Origin: an uncultured Flavobacteriales bacterium
Lineage (GTDB): Bacteria; Bacteroidota; Bacteroidia; Flavobacteriales; Schleiferiaceae
Length of the DNA stretch: 64,000 bases
Assembly: GCA_913055685.1 (NCBI GenBank)
Contig: CAJXKC010000004.1
Span: 148,988-212,987, forward strand
Reading direction: 5' to 3'
Shown: in pieces, positions 38,920 through 48,697 of the stretch
Numbering within the stretch: position 1 is the first letter of the stretch
How the letters are laid out: every line of letters begins with the position of its first letter
Translations under genes and position numbers: made by a program
The notes under the pieces: model-generated
Told to the model about the DNA's origin: nothing
Database searches by the model: none
The model's input: the letters and a program-made list of their open reading frames with translations, nothing else

Positions 38920-40086
38920 AATCGAACCTAATTGAGAGGGATGTAAGTTTTTCTCAATAATGGTTCCATCACGGTCGATTAATACCGTAAAGGGTATACT
39001 CTGAATACCGTAGAGCTGCGCCGCGGCATTGGTCCAACCTTTTAAATCACTTACGTGATGATCCCAAACTAGGCCATCTTGACGAATGGCAGCTAGCCAA
39101 TCCTGTTGAGGGGTTTGTTGTTGTGCTAGTCCATCTAAAGATACGCTGAAAACGGTAAAGCCTTGGTCTTTATACTTTTCATAAACCTTAACTAATTCGG
39201 GATTAGCAGCTCTACAAGGACGACACCAAGCTGCCCAGAAATCAATCAGTACCACTTTTCCACGTAGGTCAGATAGCTTTTGTAATTCACCTTTGCGGTC
39301 TGCCATTTCAATTTCGGGAGCAATATTCCCGGGCTGGATGGCTTCTTGCTTAGCCTTTAGTGCCTTTGATTGTTCCACCTGCAGGCGGATGCGATCCAGT
39401 TGCGCGGAGAAATTTTCTGCATGGGGATTGCCAGGATAGGCTTCATTAATGGCGCTATTTACCTTTTCGTAGTAGTCGAAATCCTCTTCAGCGGTCACTA
39501 ATTGACGGTTCGCAATACTCTGTGGCCAAATAAATAAATTGGCTAGACTTCCGGGGTTCTCATCAATCATCTGCTTTAAGGCAGCGCTAGTATTAGCGAT
39601 TTCACTTTCAAAAGCCGACTGCATTTCCGCTCTTACCTGAGCAAAGTTTGCACTATCGCGATAAGTACCAATAATATTTCCCAAGCTATCGATTCGTTTA
39701 CCGGCTGCATAAACCAAATCATTAATGGCCTTAATACGTGCACTTTCGTCATTGGCCTTAATTTCATAGCTACGATCAACTTCTCCAGTTAGGGGAGCAA
39801 TTTCAATTAGCACTTGCTCATTTCCCTTAGAGAAGAAAGGAACTCTTATGCCTTCATTGGCTATCATGTAGAAATTAGCGGTATCCACCTGCATCACGTA
39901 ATCGAAATTACCATCATCAGACCTTAGCGTGTCAATGGTGGTCACCCCATTTGGTGCTAATTTGCTTAAAACCAACTCGCTGGTGCCTTTAGAGCTTACG
40001 CGAATAGCGGTTTTGCCTTCACCGGGATTGGTGTTACAGGCGTTTAAGAGGAGGAGACTAAAAATGGCTAGACTTAGCTTTTTCAT
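38902..40086 (-). CDS. TlpA-like thioredoxin-fold lipoprotein with N-terminal DUF4369-like region
   Basis: Lipobox LLNACNT; LRGKVVLIDFWAAWCRPCRAANPELVKVYEKYKDQGFTVFSVSLD. Confidence 0.93.
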   Translation of the reverse strand: MKKLSLAIFSLLLLNACNTNPGEGKTAIRVSSKGTSELVLSKLAPNGVTTIDTLRSDDGNFDYVMQVDTANFYMIANEGIRVPFFSKGNEQVLIEIAPLTGEVDRSYEIKANDESARIKAINDLVYAAGKRIDSLGNIIGTYRDSANFAQVRAEMQSAFESEIANTSAALKQMIDENPGSLANLFIWPQSIANRQLVTAEEDFDYYEKVNSAINEAYPGNPHAENFSAQLDRIRLQVEQSKALKAKQEAIQPGNIAPEIEMADRKGELQKLSDLRGKVVLIDFWAAWCRPCRAANPELVKVYEKYKDQGFTVFSVSLDGLAQQQTPQQDWLAAIRQDGLVWDHHVSDLKGWTNAAAQLYGIQSIPFTVLIDRDGTIIEKNLHPSQLGSILDDVL

Positions 40087-40092
40087 TAAATA

Positions 40093-41562
40093 TTATTTTT
40101 CTAATGTTTCTTGAACTAGTTTACTGGCAAGTTTAGGGTCTGCCTTCCCGCGGGAGAGTTTCATTACTTCACCCATGAAAAGCCCAGTTAGACCTTTTTT
40201 TCCAGCTTTATATTCTTCTACTTTATCTGGATATTTTGCGAGGGCTTCATTAACCCAAGCCTGCAACTCGTCGGTATTGCTTTCTTGAATCAAATTCATT
40301 TGCTCTGCCAATTCTGCAGCACTTTTCTCTGGGTTTTCCAAAAGGGCCTTAAATAGATCACCATTAGCCGCGGTATTAGAAACTTTGGAATCATCTACTA
40401 ATTGGATGAGCTCCGCAATTTGCTCCGCTTTTAGAGGGAAATCCTTTATGTGGGCGGCCTTTTCGTTGAGATAGGACTTAATACTGCCCATCATCCAGTT
40501 GGCGGCGGCTTTATAATTGTTAGTATGGGCAATAATGGCCTCGTAATAAAGGGCAATTTCCTTGCTATCGGTGAGAAGAGCCGCGTCATACTCACTTAAG
40601 CCCAGCTTGCGGTATTTCTCGAACAATTCTTTCGGTAGCGGCGGTAAACCCGCTTTTACGCTATTCACGTATTCTTCTACCACTTCTACCGGCTGTAAAT
40701 CGGGTTCATTAAAATAGCGGTAATCGTGCGCGTCTTCCTTATCCCGTAATAGTTGAGTTTTACCACGAGCCGCATCGAAGGTAAAGGTTTGTTGCACTAC
40801 GGTGCCACCGTCTTCGATAAGGGCTATTTGCCGGTTTATTTCGTAATCAATGGCTTTTTGCACATTGCGGAAAGAGTTGAGGTTTTTTACCTCCACCTTG
40901 GTGCCAAATTTCTCCTGACCAACTGGACGCACCGAGATGTTCACGTCGCAACGCAAGCTTCCCTCTTCCATGTTTCCATCGCTAATCTCTAGGTATCGCA
41001 CCAAGCGCCGCATCTCTGTTAGGTATTGATAGGCCTCATCCCCGGTTCTAAACTCAGGCTCAGAAACTATCTCTAAAAGCGGAACGCCCGCACGGTTAAG
41101 GTCTATTAAAGTGTGGAATGGGTCAATATCATGCGAGCTCTTGCCCGAATCTTCTTCCATATGGATACGGGTGAGGTTTATCTTTTTAGGCTTGCCCTCT
41201 GCATCCTTAATTTCGATAAAACCACCATTGCAAATCGGAGTAAGATCTTGGGTTATTTGATAGCCCTTCGGTAAATCTGCGTAGAAGTAGTTTTTTCGTG
41301 CAAACTCATTATGCTCGCGAATGGTAGCCTGCACAGCAATACCCAATTTTACGGCCGACTCTAATACCGCTTCGTTGAACATTGGTAGGGTACCAGGGTG
41401 ACCAAGGGTAATAGGGCTAATTTGCGTATTCGGACTCGCACCATATTCGGTGGCATCACTAGAATAGGCCTTGCTTAATGAATTGAGCTGTACGTGAATC
41501 TCGATACCGATTACCGGTTCGTATTTCGCTCGAATATCTGGAGAAACAGTAGTATTTGCCAT
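40093..41562 (-). CDS. gatB: Aspartyl/glutamyl-tRNA amidotransferase subunit B
   Basis: YEPVIGIEIHVQLNSLSKAYS, YFYADLPKGYQI, LTGLFMGEVMKLSRGKADPK. Confidence 0.98.
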   Translation of the reverse strand: MANTTVSPDIRAKYEPVIGIEIHVQLNSLSKAYSSDATEYGASPNTQISPITLGHPGTLPMFNEAVLESAVKLGIAVQATIREHNEFARKNYFYADLPKGYQITQDLTPICNGGFIEIKDAEGKPKKINLTRIHMEEDSGKSSHDIDPFHTLIDLNRAGVPLLEIVSEPEFRTGDEAYQYLTEMRRLVRYLEISDGNMEEGSLRCDVNISVRPVGQEKFGTKVEVKNLNSFRNVQKAIDYEINRQIALIEDGGTVVQQTFTFDAARGKTQLLRDKEDAHDYRYFNEPDLQPVEVVEEYVNSVKAGLPPLPKELFEKYRKLGLSEYDAALLTDSKEIALYYEAIIAHTNNYKAAANWMMGSIKSYLNEKAAHIKDFPLKAEQIAELIQLVDDSKVSNTAANGDLFKALLENPEKSAAELAEQMNLIQESNTDELQAWVNEALAKYPDKVEEYKAGKKGLTGLFMGEVMKLSRGKADPKLASKLVQETLEK

Positions 41563-41594
41563 GCTGCAAAGATGCGAAATGAATTTGGCTCTCT

Positions 41595-42620
41595 CTAATC
41601 CTGAGCGGCCGAAAAACGCTCCTCGATCATGCTTTTCAAAATGGCTTCACCATCCTTAAAAAAGGCATGTTCAACTGGAAGGTAAAAGAGCTGATCTAAT
41701 TTGTTTAATTCCTGAAAGAGCGGCGCTAGCTTTACGTAGTCCTTCTCACTGCATATAAATTGTTTGTTGCCACGTTCATCGTCCCTTAGCATTGGCTCTA
41801 GGTCCTTCTGACTAAAAAGGTGATGGTCTTTAAATAACCAGCTTTTAACCAAGCGATGATGACGCGATACTTCATCGATAAGAACTTGGGGCTTGGCAAT
41901 GGCAGAAATTATTTCTACCGGCCCGGCTAGCGCTTCTTCACCCTTATTATTCTCTAATTTACCGTAACGAAGATGCGTGAATAGTACCGGTGCTTTACTG
42001 TAACTTTTACTCTTGTCGATTATCGCTCTTCGCGCTTCTTCGCTTAAGGCGGATGGACATTTGGTGATGATAATGCAATCGGCTCTTTTTGCACCTTTTC
42101 TTCTTTCCCTTAATCGACCTGAGGGTAATACATAGTCTTGGTAGTACGGCCGATCATAAGAGCTCAGAAGAATATGAAAATCACCACGCACGTATCGGTG
42201 TTGGAAGGCATCATCGTAAATGATGAAATCAGTTCCCGCGGTTTCTGCTGCTTGAGCTCCTAAAATCCTTTTCTCACTAACCCATAATTGCGCATCGGGA
42301 AATTTAGCCGCGATTTGCAAGCTTTCATCACCATATTGAGCGGCCTTGCCTCCCGACTCAACCTTTAATAATCCCTTACTTTCTCGACCATAGCCACGGC
42401 TTACTACCGCAGGTTTAGCTTTCAACCTTAGTTTTAAGAGCAGCTCTACCATGGGGGTTTTACCCGTCCCGCCCACGCTAAGGTTGCCTACTACAATACT
42501 GGGAATGCTAGACTGGTAGGACTTTAGCCAGCCAATATCAAAGAGCCGATTACGGATTTCCAAGATCAGGCCGTAAATTAAACTAAAAGGCATTAGCAGT
42601 ATCGCGAGTATTTTATTCAC
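41595..42620 (-). CDS. lpxK: Tetraacyldisaccharide 4'-kinase
   Basis: VVGNLSVGGTGKTPMVE, VVSRGYGRESKG, IIYDDAFQHRYVRGD. Confidence 0.97.
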   Translation of the reverse strand: MNKILAILLMPFSLIYGLILEIRNRLFDIGWLKSYQSSIPSIVVGNLSVGGTGKTPMVELLLKLRLKAKPAVVSRGYGRESKGLLKVESGGKAAQYGDESLQIAAKFPDAQLWVSEKRILGAQAAETAGTDFIIYDDAFQHRYVRGDFHILLSSYDRPYYQDYVLPSGRLRERRKGAKRADCIIITKCPSALSEEARRAIIDKSKSYSKAPVLFTHLRYGKLENNKGEEALAGPVEIISAIAKPQVLIDEVSRHHRLVKSWLFKDHHLFSQKDLEPMLRDDERGNKQFICSEKDYVKLAPLFQELNKLDQLFYLPVEHAFFKDGEAILKSMIEERFSAAQD

Positions 42621-43548
42621 CCTTGATCGCTTTTAAAATTCCCATCTTATCTTTTCGATGATACCAAAGCATGGCATCATTTTTTCGAAACCAAGTTAAC
42701 TGACGTTTGGCATAACGGCGACTATTCTTTTTAATTTCCTCTATGCAGTGTTCACGGCTATATTCCCCTCGGAAATAAGCAAAGAACTCTTTGTAGCCTA
42801 CAGTTTGAAGGCTGCTACGTTCTTGTTCTGCAATTAAAGATTTCGCCTCCTTTTCTAAACCTTCTTCTAGCATCAAATCCACTCGCTGATTGATACATTG
42901 ATAAAGAATTTCGCGCTCCTCGTACAAGGCAAACTGTAAAACTCGATAGGGTAGGTGGCGCTTTTTTTGATTGCGAAAGCTCGAGAATTTTTTCTGGGTT
43001 GCGCGAATAATTTCCAAAGCGCGGATAAGGCGTTGCGGATTGTTAAGATCCACATGCCTATAATATTCTGGATCTTTTTCCTCTAACTCCTTTTGCAGCG
43101 GACTTATTCCATTCAGCTCTAATTCAAGGTTGAGCTCAGCTCGAAATTTGGGGTCTATTTCAGGGAGCTCGTCGAAACCTTCTATAAGTGCTTTTAAGTA
43201 AAGGCCACTGCCACCAACTAAAACTAAATAATCTTGCCTTTGAAACAATTGTTCCATCAGGCTTAAAGCCTCCTGAGCATAAGAAGCCGCATTTAATTCC
43301 TCCTTAATACTGCGATCGAGGATAAAGTGATGCTTCACCCTTTTTAGTTCGGCAGCACTGGGAGGAGCAGTTCCAATTTTTAGTTCGCGGTAAAACTGGC
43401 GCGAATCGAAAGATAGAATCTCACAATTTAAAGCTTCAGCAATTTCAATCGCCATAGAGGTTTTTCCCACTGCCGTTGGGCCGGCAATACAAATAAGAGT
43501 TTTATTAGAGCCTTTCTCCACAGTACTGACAAAATTCGGCATTTGCAC
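42613..43548 (-). CDS. miaA: tRNA dimethylallyltransferase
   Basis: ICIAGPTAVGKTSMAIEIA, SFDSRQFYRELKIGTAPPS, YAKRQLTWFRK. Confidence 0.97.
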   Translation of the reverse strand: MQMPNFVSTVEKGSNKTLICIAGPTAVGKTSMAIEIAEALNCEILSFDSRQFYRELKIGTAPPSAAELKRVKHHFILDRSIKEELNAASYAQEALSLMEQLFQRQDYLVLVGGSGLYLKALIEGFDELPEIDPKFRAELNLELELNGISPLQKELEEKDPEYYRHVDLNNPQRLIRALEIIRATQKKFSSFRNQKKRHLPYRVLQFALYEEREILYQCINQRVDLMLEEGLEKEAKSLIAEQERSSLQTVGYKEFFAYFRGEYSREHCIEEIKKNSRRYAKRQLTWFRKNDAMLWYHRKDKMGILKAIKGE

Positions 43549-44326
43549 TCATACCACCGCTACCGCAAATCGAACAGTTTTTTTTCTGCGCCGCTTCGGC
43601 TTCGCGATTGCTTTTACTCAGTTCCGAGGTAACTATGCCGGTAGGTACCGCGATAATGCCGTAACCCAGAATCATAATTACCGAGGCTAGGAACTGTCCG
43701 AAAGGACTCTGCGGAGAAATATCGCCATAACCAACGGTGGTTAGGGTTACGATACACCAATAGATGGAAACAGGAATACTGGTAAAACCGTTTTCAGGCC
43801 CTTCGATAAGGTACATGGCTGTTCCCATTATAAAGGTCATACAAATTACGGCCACTAAGAACACCGCAATTTTATGTCGGGAGGCCCTTAAGGCACTACT
43901 TAAAACATTGGCCTCGCCTAGGAAGCGTACCATTTTTAGAACTCTAAATACGCGTAAAAGTCGAAGACTACGGATAACAATAAAGTATTGGGCACCACCC
44001 AATATTATAGCTAGATAGGCGGGTAGTACCGATACAAAATCGATAATGCCATAAAAACTTAAAGCGTAGCTAATCGGACGCTTTACAATGATTAGTCGGA
44101 TGATATATTCAATTGAAAAAAGTATTGTGAAGGCCCATTCCAAAATCACAAACCACTGTCGGTAATGTTTTTGCAAAGTAGGAACGCTCTCAAGCATGAT
44201 GACCAAAAGGCTGGCTAGAATAGCGATAAGCAGAATAACGTCGAAGCGCCTTCCTGCCTTGGTATCCGATTCAAAAATGATGGTATACCATTTTTTCTTC
44301 CATGCCTTGGGATTAGCTTCGGTCAT
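43505..44326 (-). CDS. Voltage-gated-type potassium channel with C-terminal zinc-ribbon-like tail
   Basis: S4-like RSLRLLRVFRVLKMVRF, TVGYGD filter, C-terminal NCSICGSGGMSANAEFCQYCGERL. Confidence 0.93.
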   Translation of the reverse strand: MTEANPKAWKKKWYTIIFESDTKAGRRFDVILLIAILASLLVIMLESVPTLQKHYRQWFVILEWAFTILFSIEYIIRLIIVKRPISYALSFYGIIDFVSVLPAYLAIILGGAQYFIVIRSLRLLRVFRVLKMVRFLGEANVLSSALRASRHKIAVFLVAVICMTFIMGTAMYLIEGPENGFTSIPVSIYWCIVTLTTVGYGDISPQSPFGQFLASVIMILGYGIIAVPTGIVTSELSKSNREAEAAQKKNCSICGSGGMSANAEFCQYCGERL

Positions 44327-45156
44327 AAATCTCTTTTTCGAAGGATAAATAAGCCTGTTCCAGCAAAGATAAAACTGTAAACTAGGCTAAGGCTAAATAG
44401 CTTCCAGTTTACCGAATCCGGACTTTCAACGTTTAAAAAGGACTGAATATTAAAGAGTCGGGTAAAAGGCTCATTTATCATGTCTCGTGAAGGCCGGGTG
44501 GGTAAATACTCTTTAATAGGTTCGCCTAAATAATAGCCTAAGGCTGGTTCCATTACGTAGTAAATCATCAAAATGATAATTGCGATGGCACTCCTTCGTA
44601 CTAAAATACCAAAGAGAAAGGCCAAGGAAAGGAGGGAAAATACTTCGGCAAAATAGGCTAGGAGGAAACTGCTTTGTTCTCCTAGTCCCGAAAGGGCCTC
44701 TTCATTGTGATAAATAGCTAATAAGCTAACCGTAAGTCCCACTACCAAGGTTGCCATCAGGGCGAAGGCAAATACGGTCATCAATTTGGAGAAAAAGAAC
44801 TGCGTGACCGAAAGGCCATCAATAATATTCTGACGATAGGTGCGGTATTCAAACTCTGAGCTCATAAAGAATAGCAGTAGGAAGGCCGGAATAAACTTAA
44901 AGAAGCTGGCAATATAGGTGGTGTTTTGCCAGATGAAGGGTAGGGTATAGAAGCCTGCTTCTTCCAAGTTCGCCGGAATCATCATGGTAACCATGTTCAT
45001 ATCCTCGGGGTCGGGTTGCCTGCCCGTTCCAAAGAGACTTAGTTTGCCGAAATAACCAAGAGTGGTAGTTACTAAAATGGCGAAAAGTCCCATCCCGATC
45101 CAGAAAAACCGGTGATTCCGGATCTTAAACCATTCAATTTGTGCTAAGCGGATCAT
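44323..45156 (-). CDS. ABC transporter permease (ABC-2 type)
   Basis: Multi-TM; directly downstream of ABC ATPase with 4-bp overlap. Confidence 0.85.
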   Translation of the reverse strand: MIRLAQIEWFKIRNHRFFWIGMGLFAILVTTTLGYFGKLSLFGTGRQPDPEDMNMVTMMIPANLEEAGFYTLPFIWQNTTYIASFFKFIPAFLLLFFMSSEFEYRTYRQNIIDGLSVTQFFFSKLMTVFAFALMATLVVGLTVSLLAIYHNEEALSGLGEQSSFLLAYFAEVFSLLSLAFLFGILVRRSAIAIIILMIYYVMEPALGYYLGEPIKEYLPTRPSRDMINEPFTRLFNIQSFLNVESPDSVNWKLFSLSLVYSFIFAGTGLFILRKRDL

Positions 45157-46043
45157 TGGTCTAGTAGTTTTAGGAAGCCTTCTTCGAGACTTTGTGGCTT
45201 AAGGTGAAGATGGGATAGGAAGATTCCCTTAGCGGCTAGAAACTCGTTGAGGTCTGCTGGACCATGACCTTCAGCTAAACTGAGCTCAAAGAAATCTGCT
45301 TCTCTTTCAAGCCTAAGTTTGTGGGGATATTCGTCCAGGGCAAGTGCTAACTTATCCATATCCAGGGCGGCTAATTCAACCCGGCCTTCGCTGCCGCTCA
45401 ATTCCTTTACCGAACCTTGGAAAAGGAGGCTACCTTTTCGTAAGACCGCTACATGATCGCAGATTTTTTCGACTTCTGCCAAAATGTGACTGGCAATAAT
45501 TACGGTAATTCCTTGAGCGCCAATTTCTAGGATGAGCTTACGTACTTCGGCTATTCCTTGGGGATCTAAGCCATTGGTGGGTTCGTCTAAAACTAGAACT
45601 TCTGGCTTACCGAGCAGACTTGCCGCAATGGCCAGTCGTTGTTTCATTCCTAGAGAGTAGGTTTTAAACTTATGCTGTGCCCTTTCTTCGAGATTAACCA
45701 ACTGCAGGCATTCCTCAATATTAGCCTCCTTTATACCCTTAATTTTTGCGACGAGTTCCAGGTTTTTCCTGGCCGACATATAAGGGTAGAAATTGGGGGT
45801 TTCCAATAAGGCTCCCATTTTGGTTTTGGCCTCTTGCAATGGCTTCTGGTCAAACCATTCGAAGCTACCAGCACTTGCCTTGGTAACCCCAAGGACAATA
45901 CCTAAGGTGGTGGTTTTTCCGCTTCCATTGGGACCCAAAATGCCATAGATACTACCGCTCGGAATATCCAGGTTTAAAGCATTTAGAGCTTGAACACGGC
46001 CGTAGTTCTTACTAAGCGAACGGATTTTTAATATAGATGTCAA
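45153..46043 (-). CDS. ABC transporter ATP-binding protein
   Basis: GILGPNGSGKTTTLGI, YSLGMKQRLAIAASLLGKPEVLVLDEPTNGLDP. Confidence 0.96.
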   Translation of the reverse strand: MTSILKIRSLSKNYGRVQALNALNLDIPSGSIYGILGPNGSGKTTTLGIVLGVTKASAGSFEWFDQKPLQEAKTKMGALLETPNFYPYMSARKNLELVAKIKGIKEANIEECLQLVNLEERAQHKFKTYSLGMKQRLAIAASLLGKPEVLVLDEPTNGLDPQGIAEVRKLILEIGAQGITVIIASHILAEVEKICDHVAVLRKGSLLFQGSVKELSGSEGRVELAALDMDKLALALDEYPHKLRLEREADFFELSLAEGHGPADLNEFLAAKGIFLSHLHLKPQSLEEGFLKLLDQ

Positions 46044-46091
46044 GGCAGGAAATTAACTATTTTTTACGTAAATTTAGAATGTAATATATTG

Positions 46092-46403
46092 ATGTTTATG
46101 GAAACTGATACTCGTAATTTTAAACGAATTGCGAAGGAAGAGTTAAATCTACTGGAGTTTCCATCCGATGATATACTGAACAATAGAGAAGAACTGGAAA
46201 AACGCCGACAGATGCTACATCGGGCTACCAGTCTGGGGAACTTGCAAAAGCACAAAGTTTTAATCCGTTTTGCGGATAAATCTGGGCCCAAAGAAGTTTA
46301 CACAACTATTTGGGCTGTAACTGATAACAAAGTTTTACTGAAAGCAGGGCAACTCATTCCAGTACATCGGATCCACTCCGTAGAGGTCACTTATTCTTCG
46401 TAG
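46092..46403 (+). CDS. Hypothetical protein
   Basis: ORF MFMETDTRNFKRIAKEELNLLEFPSDDILNNREELEKRRQMLHRATSLG..; ATG start at 46092. Confidence 0.7.
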   Translation: MFMETDTRNFKRIAKEELNLLEFPSDDILNNREELEKRRQMLHRATSLGNLQKHKVLIRFADKSGPKEVYTTIWAVTDNKVLLKAGQLIPVHRIHSVEVTYSS

Positions 46404-46876
46404 TCGTCCAGATCTTCAAACTCACCGAGGTCGAGATCTAAATCACCGAATAAATCGGAGTCACTTCTATTGTCTTTTTTCTCGGGCGCTTCTGGCGGCC
46501 GGTGGCCTTTTATTTGGGTAACTTTAATGCCTTCTGGTTCTTCTTCAAGGATATTCATGCTTTCCAAGTAGAAGGTCCACATCGATAAAAAGTCGTAGAC
46601 ATAAAGGAGCTTTTTACCTTTGGAGCTAAATATGTCTTCAACCAAGAAATGTTCCATGGTTGCTTGCTTATCGTCAAAAGCCATCATTGGAATTTCCTCC
46701 CCTTGATCCCAGTTTTCATTAGATCGGTAATAACTGGCCATTTCGCCGCTTGCTAGCTGAAAGGACTTTAAAATGGCATCGTGCAATTGCAATAAGTCGG
46801 TCTCTGCCGGTACCAGCAAATCGCGAAAAACATCTTCCTCCTCCCAATCGAGGATTACCCGAATACTTACACTCAT
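46391..46876 (-). CDS. pRiA4b ORF-3-like (IS1096 passenger TnpR-like) family protein
   Basis: SIRVILDWEEEDVFRDLLVPAETDLLQLHDAILKSFQ..ASYYRSNENWDQGEEIPMMAF; acidic C-terminus. Confidence 0.75.
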   Translation of the reverse strand: MSVSIRVILDWEEEDVFRDLLVPAETDLLQLHDAILKSFQLASGEMASYYRSNENWDQGEEIPMMAFDDKQATMEHFLVEDIFSSKGKKLLYVYDFLSMWTFYLESMNILEEEPEGIKVTQIKGHRPPEAPEKKDNRSDSDLFGDLDLDLGEFEDLDDYEE

Positions 46877-46877
46877 A

Positions 46878-48287
46878 TTATTTCGATTTCACAAGCCCCA
46901 TCTGGGCTGCTTTCTCTTGGATAAAGGCCAAAGCCTCATCGTAATTGTTCTTTATTTCACCGTCTAAAATAGCATCCTTTACCGCGGTTTTAAGAATGCC
47001 AATTTCTGGTCCAGGTTTTAATGCAAATAATTGCATAATCTCCTGCCCATCTACTGGAGGTTGAAAATTGCGAATTCGGTCCTTTTCTTCTACCTCTTTT
47101 ATTCGTTCTCTTACCTCCTGGTAGTTCTTTAGATAGCGCCTTTTCTTTTTTTCATTGCGGGTGGTGATGTCCGACTCACAAAGGAGCATTAAATCGTCGA
47201 TATCTTCACCCGCGTCAAATAGTAGTCGACGGGCAGCCGAATCGGTGGCATGATCTTCGGCCACCGCCTGCGGACGAGAAGATAATTCTACCATTTTTTT
47301 TACATAGCGCATCGGTTCGCCTAAAGGTAAACGCAGGCGTTTAAAAATGCGGTTTACCATTTTCGCCCCCACGAATTCGTGGCTGTGGAAGGTCCAACCT
47401 GTACCTTCGATAAATTTCTTGGTGACCGGTTTACCAATGTCATGGAAAAGCGCGGCGTATCGTAGCCATAGTTTATCGCTACGCTCAGCTAAATTATCCA
47501 CCACTATTGCGGTATGGTAAAAATTGTCTTTATGACTCTGACCTTCGATTTCTTCTACTCCAGCTAAAGCTACCACTTCCGGCAGGAAATGCTGTAGGAG
47601 ACCGGTCTTGTAAAGTAGGATTAAACCTTTTGAGGGTTTGGCTGAGGCCATAATTTTATGAAGCTCATCCACAATCCGCTCCATGCTAATGATCTTTAAT
47701 CGCTCGTTTTGCGACTGAATCGCTTCTAAGCAAGAATCTTCGATGTGAAAGTCGAGCTGTGTAGCAAAGCGAATGGCACGCATCATCCGTAAAGGATCAT
47801 CACTAAAGGTAATAATGGGATCCAAGGGAGTACGAATGATACCATTGTTAAGGTCCTCTTGGCCATTAAAAGGGTCTAGTAATTCGCCATAAGTCTCCTT
47901 GTTTAGAGATAAGGCCATGGCGTTTATCGTGAAATCGCGACGTTTCTGATCGTCTTCTCGACTACCATCTTCTACTATTGGTTTACGACTGTCCCTCTGG
48001 TAAGACTCCTTGCGGGCGCCAACAAATTCCAGTTCAAGATCGCCGTACTTTATTTGTGCGGTACCAAAATTCTTAAAGGTGTTTACTTTTAAGCCCCCCA
48101 AGTATTCGGCCACTTTTTCGGCTAATTCTATTCCGCTACCTACCGCTACGACATCAATATCCTTGGCTTGTTTACGCCCTAATATTTTGTCGCGCACATA
48201 GCCACCAATTAAATAGGTCTCTAAGCCTAAGTCATCGGCTGCGGCGCCAATGGTTTCGAATATTTCTAAATCTAAAAACTTCTTCAA
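46878..48287 (-). CDS. CCA tRNA nucleotidyltransferase / poly(A) polymerase family with HD domain
   Basis: YLIGGYVRDKILGRKQAKDIDVVAVGSG, RRDFTINAMALSL, DDPLRMMRAIRFATQL, ALFHDIGKP. Confidence 0.96.
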   Translation of the reverse strand: MKKFLDLEIFETIGAAADDLGLETYLIGGYVRDKILGRKQAKDIDVVAVGSGIELAEKVAEYLGGLKVNTFKNFGTAQIKYGDLELEFVGARKESYQRDSRKPIVEDGSREDDQKRRDFTINAMALSLNKETYGELLDPFNGQEDLNNGIIRTPLDPIITFSDDPLRMMRAIRFATQLDFHIEDSCLEAIQSQNERLKIISMERIVDELHKIMASAKPSKGLILLYKTGLLQHFLPEVVALAGVEEIEGQSHKDNFYHTAIVVDNLAERSDKLWLRYAALFHDIGKPVTKKFIEGTGWTFHSHEFVGAKMVNRIFKRLRLPLGEPMRYVKKMVELSSRPQAVAEDHATDSAARRLLFDAGEDIDDLMLLCESDITTRNEKKKRRYLKNYQEVRERIKEVEEKDRIRNFQPPVDGQEIMQLFALKPGPEIGILKTAVKDAILDGEIKNNYDEALAFIQEKAAQMGLVKSK

Positions 48288-48291
48288 AACC

Positions 48292-48660
48292 TTATGCTGG
48301 AAATACTTTTTCGGAATAAATACTAAGGATGATAAAGATGATGATGCCTAAGTATATTCCGATGTGACTCCTTTTAATACTCCTTTTGATGTCTAGCAGC
48401 TCTTGTTCTTCATCGTCTAGAACTATTGGATAAAGCATGGGGAAGAGTAAAAAAGCCTCCCATCTTAAACTTCTTTTTTTCTCGTCTTTCCAATCAAAAA
48501 AGAGAAATTTAGACAGGGCCTCCGCCTTCTTTTTTTGCTTGATTTGAAGGTACTGCATCTGCAATCCCATCTTTAGGTAGAAGAGCCCTGCTATGAATGC
48601 GATAATAGCGCCAATAAAAAGGATGTAGATGATTTCCATGCTCCGAATTTGCCGGGGCAA
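48292..48660 (-). CDS. Small membrane protein of unknown function
   Basis: N- and C-terminal hydrophobic helices. Confidence 0.6.
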   Translation of the reverse strand: MPRQIRSMEIIYILFIGAIIAFIAGLFYLKMGLQMQYLQIKQKKKAEALSKFLFFDWKDEKKRSLRWEAFLLFPMLYPIVLDDEEQELLDIKRSIKRSHIGIYLGIIIFIILSIYSEKVFPA

Positions 48661-48697
48661 AAATACGCTTTAATTAGCAGGCAGGAAACCGAATAAC

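Noticed and set aside
44323-46043. Bacteriocin/antibiotic export ABC system
   Set aside because: The ATPase/ABC-2 permease pair has no precursor, immunity or regulatory genes beside it; function cannot be assigned from sequence alone.
46391-46876. Mobile element because of the IS1096 passenger/TnpR-like family name
   Set aside because: No transposase, inverted terminal repeats or target duplication nearby; this family is commonly chromosomal and stand-alone.
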